Shown: positions 1 to 5,579 of the stretch, piece by piece
How the letters are laid out: each line of letters opens with the position of its first letter
Numbering within the stretch: position 1 is the stretch's first letter
Assembly: GCA_903873545.1 (NCBI GenBank)
Contig: CAIQPA010000678.1
Location: forward strand, 1-12,215
Length of the DNA stretch: 12,215 nt
Direction of reading: 5' to 3'
Source: an uncultured delta proteobacterium
Lineage (GTDB): Bacteria > Myxococcota_A > Bradymonadia > REDH01
Made by a program: the position numbers and the translations under genes
The notes under the pieces: model-generated
The model's input: the letters and a program-made list of their open reading frames with translations, nothing else
What the model was told of the DNA's origin: nothing
The model's database searches: none

Positions 1-1
1 C

Positions 2-442
2 TGCGATGGTGACCCAAACTGCTTTGTGACCGCGGAGAGCTGCAGCAACGGTCTCGATGACGACCGCGATGGCGCGATCGACTGCGCCGATGGCGACTGC
101 ACCTTCGCCGCTGCCTGCACCCTTTCCGGCGCCTGTAACAACTTCAACGATCTGACCGCCATATCCGGGGTCACCTACGACGACATCACCAACCAGTGCC
201 TGCTCACCTGCCTTACGGGTGGCGCGGCGCCCATCGACATCTGTTTCTCGGACTGCGTCAGCAACTCCTACGGAACCTCCCAGGCCTGCGGCGACTGCTT
301 CGGCGCCACCGCCTCCTGCGGCTTCACCACCTGCAACTCCCCCTGCTTCCCCTTCGGCGGCACGCCCGCCTGCAGCAGCTGCGTGCAGACAAGCTGCGGC
401 CCAGACTTCGAAGTCTGCGCAGGTATCCCCATCCCTCTCTGA
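2..442 (+). CDS. Cys-rich MopE-like secreted protein, C-terminal fragment (5' end outside window)
   Basis: The frame is open from the first complete codon at position 2, so the gene enters from the left; the GTG at 26 is internal, because the reading CDGDPNC upstream of it already fits the motif. The visible 146 residues contain 20 cysteines. Residues ~14-36 form a C-x2-G-x-D-D-D-x-D-G-x-x-D-C unit (SCSNGLDDDRDGAIDC), the same Asp/Cys unit that is repeated in the next gene. The remainder is a compact Cys-rich domain with CxxxC (CLLTC, CFSDC) and CxxC (CGDC, CSSC) spacings, suggesting a disulfide-stabilised extracytoplasmic fold. It lies 24 bp upstream of the next MopE-like gene on the same strand and is probably co-transcribed with it. 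Metal binding by the Asp-rich unit is inferred. Signal peptide and N-terminal domains are not visible. Confidence 0.85.
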   Translation, partial: CDGDPNCFVTAESCSNGLDDDRDGAIDCADGDCTFAAACTLSGACNNFNDLTAISGVTYDDITNQCLLTCLTGGAAPIDICFSDCVSNSYGTSQACGDCFGATASCGFTTCNSPCFPFGGTPACSSCVQTSCGPDFEVCAGIPIPL

Positions 443-466
443 TTCACGCCTCACCGCGGACATGCA

Positions 467-3400
467 ATGCAACATAACCTCCGCAGTCTTGCCTTCCCGG
501 CGCTCCTGACCCTCCTCGCCGCCTGCGGCACCGATGCGGCCTCGCGCACCCGGACGGATAACGGTGATGAAGACACAACCCCGGCCGATACCGCGGTTGA
601 CACCGCCGTCGAAGGCAGCGGCGACACGGGCACCTCTGACACCACGTTGGACACGGGCGGCAGCGGCGATACCGGCACCGACACGGGCACCTCTGACACC
701 ACGTTGGACACGGGCGGCAGCGGCGATACCGGCACCGTGGAGCCGGTCTGTGGTGACGGTACCGTCGACGACGGCGAGAGCTGCGATGATGGCGCCAACA
801 ACTCCGACACCGCCGCCGACGCCTGCCGCACCGACTGTCTCCCTGCAAGCTGCGGTGACGGCATCGTCGACAGCGGCGAGAGCTGCGACGACGGCAACCT
901 CGCCCCGCAGGATGGCTGTGACGCCAACTGCAAGGAAGAGATCTCGCTCGAGCGACTCTGCACCCCCTGCGTCTCCGATGCCTCGTGCGGCGGCGCCTTC
1001 GCATGCGTCACGCTCGACACCTTCATCTGCACGCTCGACTGCTCCTCCGACGGCCTCTGCCCCGCCGACTACACCTGCCTCAATGCGACCGACATCGCGG
1101 GCGGCCCCGGCCGCTTCTGCATCCCCGATGCCGGCTCCTGCGCCGAGTGCGAAGACCTCGACGGCGACGGCCGCGGGCGCACCGCCTCCTGCATCGCGCC
1201 CGACTGCGACGACAACAACAACCAGATCTTCGTCGGCGCCCCCGAGCGCTGCGACGGCCTCGACAACAACTGCGATGGCGCGACCGACACGGGCTGCTCC
1301 TGCATCGACGGAAATACCACCCCCTGTGGTCTCACCGAAGGCAGCTGCGAGCTCGGCACGCAGACCTGCGTGAGCGGCGCATGGGGCGCCTGTGAGGGTG
1401 GCATCGCGCCCGATGCCGAACGCTGCGACGGCCTCGACAACGACTGCGACGGCACCAACGACGACTTCGCCGTGGATGCCATCCGCTACTATCGCGACGC
1501 CGACGGAGACGGCGCCGGCGCAGGCACCAGCTACACGCTCGCCTGCGGTCCCGACCGCACCTTCACGGTAACAAACGATACCGACTGCGACGACAACCGC
1601 GCCACCGTCCGTCCTGGCCTCGAAGAGCGCTGCGACGGTCTCGACAATGACTGCAACGCCGCCACCCTCGACGGCCGCGATGAGATCTCCATCGGCACCA
1701 GCTGTGACGGCGCCGACCTCGACCTCTGCGCAGAGGGCCGCGTCGTCTGCACAGCCAGCACGCTCACCTGCGACGAGCCCACCGGCGACGCGCTCGAGAG
1801 CTGCGACGGCCTCGACAACGACTGCGACGGCAGCATCGACGAGGGCGTCATCGGCGCACCCACCTGGTACCGCGATGGCGACAACGATGGCGCCGGCGGC
1901 GGCGCTGTCTCCACGGCATCCTGCACTGCTCCCTCCGGCTATGTCGCCACTGCCACCGACTGCGACGACACCCGCATCACCGTCTATCCCGGCGCCGCGG
2001 AGGTCTGTGCCGACGGCCTCGACAACAACTGCGACACCTTCTTCGACTGCGCCGACAGCAACTGCGCCGTGCTCCCTGCCTGTGTTGTCGTGGAGGTCTG
2101 CGACAACACCCTGGACGACGACGGCGACGGCCTCATCGACTGCCTCGATTCCGGCTGTTCCGCGCAGCCCACCTGCACCGTCGGCACCTGCCTCGACTTC
2201 GACCTTGGCGCCTCCGTCGGCGACGCCGTCGCGCTCGACACCATCGTCTTCGCCGCCGGTCCGGAAACCAGCAACGACACCAACACCAGCTGCGGTGGAG
2301 CCGTCTCGTCCGACCGCGGCTACCTCTGGCGCGCCCCGCGCGCCGGCACCTACACATTCTCCATCAGCGATGCCGACTACATCTGGGTCATGAGCATCCG
2401 CCCGCCCAGCTGCACCGCGACGGACTACCTTTGCGCGGCCCAGGATACCCTCGTCGGCCCTGGCATTAGTCGCTTCTTCCGCGCCGGTGAGCAGACCCTC
2501 ATCACCGTCGATGGTCTCGCGGGCGCAGAGGGTACCTTCACCCTCAACATCAACCCCTCCGAGGCCGGAGCCTGCACCGACGCCACCGACAATGACGGCG
2601 ACCTGCTCGTTGATTGCAACGACAGCGACTGCGCCACCGACGCAGCCTGCCCCGAGCTCTGCACCGACGGCATCGACAACAATGCCAATGGCCTCGCCGA
2701 CTGCGACGACCCCTCCTGCGCTGCTGCCCCCCTCTGCATCTCCACCTATTGCCCTGTCGGCGACCTCGGCTCGGTGCTCGGTACCCCCGTCATCAGCGCC
2801 ACGACCGCAGGATCGACCAACTACTTCACCGGCGTCTGCGGCGGCGGCAACGGCCCCGAGCTCACCTACACCTGGACCGCGCCTCGCGCCGGCGCCTACC
2901 GCTTCAACACCCGCCCACGCACCACGACCACCGCGACCGACACCGTCCTCTATGTGCGCCGCGGTGTCTGTACCACGCAGGAGCTCGGCTGTGATGATGA
3001 CGTCCCCTCCGCAGGCACCGGCACCTCGACACTCCCCTCCGAGGTCTTCCTCAACATGACAGCTGGCGAGCAGGTCACCATCGTCGTCGACAGCTACTAC
3101 GCCGCCGGCGGCGCCTTCGACCTCACGATTGCGGCCTCTGAGACGGGCGCCTGCCGCGACGGCTTTGACAGCGATGGCGACCTGCTCGTCGATTGCTTCG
3201 ACCCCGATTGCTACGGCAGCAACGCCGCCGGCACCTGCACCGAGATCTGCAACGATGGCATCGACAACAATGCCAACGGACAGCTCGACTGCCTCGACAC
3301 CGCCTGCTCCTTCGACCGCTGGTGCGACGAGATCTGCACCGATCGCCGTGACAACGACGGCGACACGCTGGTCGACTGCGCCGACACCGAATGCGCTACA

Positions 3401-4048
3401 AACGCCGCCTGCATCGAAGTCTGCACCGACGGCGTCGACAACGACACCGATAGCCTGATTGACTGCCGCGACCCCTCCTGCGTCGCCAATGCAGCCTGCA
3501 TCGAGGCCTGCACCGGTGGCCTCGACGAAGACCTCGACAGCCTGATCGACTGCCGCGATCCCGACTGCTCCGCCAACGTGGCCTGCCCCGAGAACTGCAC
3601 CAACGGCGTCGATGACGATGCCAACACCCTCGTTGACTGTGTTGACCCCGACTGCCGCCTCACCGGAACCTGCTGCATTCAGGACCCGCTCGAGAACAAC
3701 GACGCCATCGCCACCGCCACACCCATTGCCGGCTGGCAGGCCCGCATGGGTACCGCCGTCACCGTATCCACGGGCGACGACGACTTCTACGCCGTGCCTG
3801 TCTGCGCCGGCGTCTCCGTTGCGGCCTCCGTCAACTTCGTGAACGCCAACGGAAACATCGACCTCGAGCTGCGCAACGCCACCGGCGCCTCGGTCCTCGC
3901 CTTCTCCCGCTCGCTGTCGAACAACAGCGAGACCATCAGCTACAACGCCGTCCGCACCGAGACGCTGTTCCTCCGCGCCACCATGGCCGGCGCGCTCGCC
4001 TGCTCCTCCTACACCTACAACTTCACCGTCAGCGGCAGCTGCCCCTGA
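467..4048 (+). CDS. Large MopE-like, PPC-like multidomain surface lipoprotein
   Basis: 1193 aa. The N-terminus is a lipoprotein signal with lipobox LLAAC (lipid-accepting Cys20). A Thr/Asp/Ser/Gly-rich stalk (~25-92) contains a perfect 19-residue duplication. Residues ~95-155 are DUF4215/myxococcus-type repeats (CGDGxxDxGESCDDG). MopE-type metal-binding motifs (CDGLDNxCDG) begin at Cys262, 320, 389 and 446, some preceded by DADGDG-type loops and a CDD motif. Ten Asp/Cys units of the form C-x-DGxDNDxDxLxDCxDxxC start near residues 514, 545, 703, 732, 896, 928, 957, 986, 1015 and 1044. Two homologous beta domains (~574-700 and ~761-893, each with a Y-x-W-x-APRAG-x-Y signature) and a C-terminal domain (~1073-1193, starting DPLENND) look like bacterial pre-peptidase C-terminal (PPC) domains. 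Role inferred: surface-exposed, disulfide-rich, metal (Ca2+ or Cu) binding protein. The ATG at 467 is chosen because it gives the lipobox; the upstream GCGGAC is only a weak SD. No catalytic domain is seen. Confidence 0.9.
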   Translation: MQHNLRSLAFPALLTLLAACGTDAASRTRTDNGDEDTTPADTAVDTAVEGSGDTGTSDTTLDTGGSGDTGTDTGTSDTTLDTGGSGDTGTVEPVCGDGTVDDGESCDDGANNSDTAADACRTDCLPASCGDGIVDSGESCDDGNLAPQDGCDANCKEEISLERLCTPCVSDASCGGAFACVTLDTFICTLDCSSDGLCPADYTCLNATDIAGGPGRFCIPDAGSCAECEDLDGDGRGRTASCIAPDCDDNNNQIFVGAPERCDGLDNNCDGATDTGCSCIDGNTTPCGLTEGSCELGTQTCVSGAWGACEGGIAPDAERCDGLDNDCDGTNDDFAVDAIRYYRDADGDGAGAGTSYTLACGPDRTFTVTNDTDCDDNRATVRPGLEERCDGLDNDCNAATLDGRDEISIGTSCDGADLDLCAEGRVVCTASTLTCDEPTGDALESCDGLDNDCDGSIDEGVIGAPTWYRDGDNDGAGGGAVSTASCTAPSGYVATATDCDDTRITVYPGAAEVCADGLDNNCDTFFDCADSNCAVLPACVVVEVCDNTLDDDGDGLIDCLDSGCSAQPTCTVGTCLDFDLGASVGDAVALDTIVFAAGPETSNDTNTSCGGAVSSDRGYLWRAPRAGTYTFSISDADYIWVMSIRPPSCTATDYLCAAQDTLVGPGISRFFRAGEQTLITVDGLAGAEGTFTLNINPSEAGACTDATDNDGDLLVDCNDSDCATDAACPELCTDGIDNNANGLADCDDPSCAAAPLCISTYCPVGDLGSVLGTPVISATTAGSTNYFTGVCGGGNGPELTYTWTAPRAGAYRFNTRPRTTTTATDTVLYVRRGVCTTQELGCDDDVPSAGTGTSTLPSEVFLNMTAGEQVTIVVDSYYAAGGAFDLTIAASETGACRDGFDSDGDLLVDCFDPDCYGSNAAGTCTEICNDGIDNNANGQLDCLDTACSFDRWCDEICTDRRDNDGDTLVDCADTECATNAACIEVCTDGVDNDTDSLIDCRDPSCVANAACIEACTGGLDEDLDSLIDCRDPDCSANVACPENCTNGVDDDANTLVDCVDPDCRLTGTCCIQDPLENNDAIATATPIAGWQARMGTAVTVSTGDDDFYAVPVCAGVSVAASVNFVNANGNIDLELRNATGASVLAFSRSLSNNSETISYNAVRTETLFLRATMAGALACSSYTYNFTVSGSCP
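623..736 (+). repeat. 57-bp perfect tandem duplication in the lipoprotein stalk
   Basis: Copies 623-679 and 680-736 are identical base for base and in frame, each encoding 19 residues of Asp/Thr/Gly-rich stalk (beginning DTGTSDTTLDTGG). Identity at every wobble position indicates a recent slippage or recombination event, and copy number is likely to vary between strains. Confidence 0.95.
3152..3655 (+). repeat. Intragenic 87-bp (29-aa) Cys/Asp repeat array
   Basis: Unit-initiating Cys codons lie at 3152, 3248, 3335, 3422, 3509 and 3596. The last five are spaced exactly 87 bp; the first interval is 96 bp. Each unit reads approximately C-x-DGxDNDxDxLxDCxDxxC followed by a short xNAAC-E spacer. 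Another pair at the same 87-bp spacing occurs earlier in the gene (2573 and 2660). The Asp ladder resembles calcium-binding loops of the DxDxDG type; metal binding is inferred. Confidence 0.85.
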
Positions 4049-4065
4049 GCAGGCCGCAGCAGCAA

Positions 4066-4148
4066 ATCGTCGCTGGCGCCGCAACAACAGCGCGCAGACG
4101 ACGATAACTCCTCCAGACCGCACCACCCGTGCGCAACGAGGAGGAGTT
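4066..4148 (+). promoter_or_regulatory. Two abutting hairpins, the second covering the Shine-Dalgarno site of the small lipoprotein gene
   Basis: Hairpin 1: 4066-4072 pairs with 4099-4105 (ATCGTCG/CGACGAT), continuing inward as 4073-4075/4095-4097 and 4076-4079/4090-4093 with single-base bulges and a 10-nt loop. Hairpin 2 starts at the next base: 4106-4114 (AACTCCTCC) is perfectly complementary to 4140-4148 (GGAGGAGTT), with an inner 5-bp stem 4119-4123/4129-4133. The 3' arm of hairpin 2 is the Shine-Dalgarno sequence itself, and the ATG follows at 4150. The structure could limit translation initiation (thermometer-like, ligand- or protein-controlled, or relieved by upstream translation). There is no T-tract, so a simple intrinsic terminator is less likely. 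Pairings are seen directly; function is inferred. Confidence 0.5.
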
Positions 4149-4149
4149 C

Positions 4150-4584
4150 ATGGTGCCGCAGACGACGAAGTTTCAGAGAGGGACCGCGCTGCTCGCGCTG
4201 CTGCTGGCCGGCTGCGCCGCCGAGTGGGAGGAGCGGTCGGGGGACACCGGCGGGCTCCGCCTGCCGGGACCGATCGCCGAGACCCATGCAATCGTGGATG
4301 GCAGCCGCGATCCGCTGGTTGTTCGAGAGGGTGCGCTGCTCCGCGTCCGCTGCCTGGCCTTCGACGACGAGGGGCTGGTCGCCTCTTCGCTCGGCCTCGT
4401 ACCAACGCTGCGGTCGGGGGTAGGCCTCGCCAAGGTGCGGCGTGAGGGCTGGCTCGAAATCTACCAGGCGGGCCGCGTCGAGGTTGCCTGCGACGCCCCC
4501 AACGCCACCGTCCGCTCCACCCTGCTGATGGTCGAGCCGCGCGTCGCGCCAACGCCTACCGCGTCGCTCGCTCCGCCGCGTTGA
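4150..4584 (+). CDS. Small lipoprotein of unknown function, possible Ig-like fold
   Basis: 144 aa. The ATG at 4150 is preferred over the in-frame GTG at 4129 because a strong GAGGAGGAG Shine-Dalgarno (4138-4146) lies just before it and because it places a standard lipoprotein signal at the N-terminus: positive residues (K7, R10), hydrophobic core ALLALLL, lipobox LLAGC with Cys22. The mature part (~60-135) alternates short hydrophobic strands with turns (VREGALLRVRCLAFDDEG, then VGLAKV, WLEIYQAGRVEVAC), has two cysteines, and ends in a Pro/Ala-rich tail. The pattern resembles bacterial Ig-like (Big) domains, but I do not recognise a specific family. The predicted SD-covering hairpin in its leader suggests translational control. 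It converges on the MscS-like gene, with 43 bp between the stops and no clear terminator there. Confidence 0.75.
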   Translation: MVPQTTKFQRGTALLALLLAGCAAEWEERSGDTGGLRLPGPIAETHAIVDGSRDPLVVREGALLRVRCLAFDDEGLVASSLGLVPTLRSGVGLAKVRREGWLEIYQAGRVEVACDAPNATVRSTLLMVEPRVAPTPTASLAPPR

Positions 4585-4627
4585 CGCCCCCCCTGCGCTT
4601 CGGCAACTGCCTCCTCGCCTCTGCCCG

Positions 4628-5440
4628 CTAGCCTCGGTCAACAGGCGCTGGAAGCTGGCTTGTACGCCAGCCTGCCAGCGACGGGAGCGCCCGCCGCGCC
4701 TCGGTCAGGAGCGCAAACCGATGCTCGTCCACCTGGGTCGAAGCGCACCAGAGCCGCACACGGAGCGTGGTCGTCGTCTCCTTGAGCTCCTGCACCGACA
4801 CCTCCGGCTGTGGCTGGCCCGGAGCGCCTCCCCTCTCGGCGATCCGCTGCGCGATGGCGAGCAGCAGCGGCAGGGCCTCGTCGGCCTCCACCGCATTGGG
4901 AACCGTCACGGAGATGTCGATGCGGCGGAAGGGCTCCGTGGTGAAGTTACGGATCTCTGCCCCCCAGACCTTCGAGTTCGGCAGCGACACATGCACGTTG
5001 TCTGCGGTGCGAAGTTCGGTCGACATCAGCTTGATGGCCTTCACCCGCCCCTGCACACCCGCAGCCTCAATCTCGTCTTCCGACTTGAAGGGCCGGAACA
5101 TCAGCAGCGCGACCCCCGACGCCATGTTTAGCAGCATGCTCTGCAGCGCCAGCGTCAGACCGAGGCCGCTCGCGCTCACAAAGGCGACGAGCCCGCCCGT
5201 CCCCACGCCAGCAACCACCATCGCGATGCCGATGCTCACCAGGATGCAGACCAGTCGCGCCATCTGCCGCGCGAAGGGCGCAAGCTCATGGTCGATCTCC
5301 GTCGATCGCAGCACACCGTCGCGCACCCAGTTCGCCACCCGCCCCGATTGCCAGATGCCGATGGCGGCGACCGCAAAGCCCATTGCACCGGCAAGGTGGG
5401 GAATGTTCGCCACGCCGAAAAGTGAGTCTGCAACTGCCAT
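4628..5440 (-). CDS. MscS-family small-conductance mechanosensitive channel
   Basis: 270 aa from the ATG whose first base is 5440, close to the 286 aa of E. coli MscS. Three membrane segments fit the MscS core: TM1 ~17-38, TM2 ~61-80 and a Gly/Ala-rich pore helix TM3 ~83-113 (ASGLGLTLALQ...NMASG), followed by the family signature LLMFRPF (112-118). Next come the beta domain with the GVQGRV-x-I-x-STELRTAD and LPNSKVWG-x-IRNFT motifs characteristic of MscS, and the mixed alpha/beta C-terminal domain. The protein would open under membrane tension to release solutes on hypo-osmotic shock. The frame stays open upstream into the divergent gene, but that part is Ser/Val-rich and is the antisense image of that gene's Thr/Asp stalk. 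In-frame alternatives include the ATG at 5485; no strong SD precedes either, so the start is uncertain. Confidence 0.88.
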   Translation of the reverse strand: MAVADSLFGVANIPHLAGAMGFAVAAIGIWQSGRVANWVRDGVLRSTEIDHELAPFARQMARLVCILVSIGIAMVVAGVGTGGLVAFVSASGLGLTLALQSMLLNMASGVALLMFRPFKSEDEIEAAGVQGRVKAIKLMSTELRTADNVHVSLPNSKVWGAEIRNFTTEPFRRIDISVTVPNAVEADEALPLLLAIAQRIAERGGAPGQPQPEVSVQELKETTTTLRVRLWCASTQVDEHRFALLTEARRALPSLAGWRTSQLPAPVDRG

Positions 5441-5579
5441 GGCCCGTCCGGTTGAAACTGCGCGGGTTGACACACCATCGCGCATGATTGACCATGTAGG
5501 GCAAAGGAACCGAGAGAGGCAACTTGCGCGCGGCGCTGCTGTCATTCTACGTTGTTCCCAGAGCGAAACGGAGCGTGCG
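5441..5579. promoter_or_regulatory. Divergent intergenic region (MscS / MopE-like lipoprotein) with candidate promoter elements
   Basis: 139 bp between divergent genes, which must contain outward promoters unless one start is misplaced. On the + strand a perfect TTGACA lies at 5467-5472, but the hexamer 17 nt downstream (GACCAT, 5490-5495) matches the -10 consensus only partly. On the minus strand, 5544-5549 reads TAGAAT (5/6 match to TATAAT) with no good -35. For the + gene, GGAG at 5570-5573 sits 6 nt before the ATG at 5580. The promoter calls are weak. Confidence 0.3.

Noticed and set aside
3152..3655. Possible CRISPR-like array given regular spacing
   Set aside because: The 87-bp periodicity is in frame and encodes a protein repeat; there are no identical short repeats with unique spacers.
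1069..3678. Several minus-strand ORFs containing repeated SQSLSRPSQ-like peptides
   Set aside because: The repeated peptide is just the reverse complement of the CDGLDNDCDG codons; these are shadows.
4129..4149. GTG start at 4129 for the small lipoprotein
   Set aside because: The strong SD lies inside that extension and points to ATG 4150, which also gives a proper signal peptide length.
4015..4641. 208-aa minus ORF over the small lipoprotein and its leader
   Set aside because: Arg/Gly/Ala-rich, no recognisable domain, and in conflict with the better supported + gene.
4767..5579. In-frame upstream extension of the second MopE-like gene (944-aa reading)
   Set aside because: It runs antisense through the MscS gene; the ATG at 5580 has an SD and begins a textbook lipoprotein signal.
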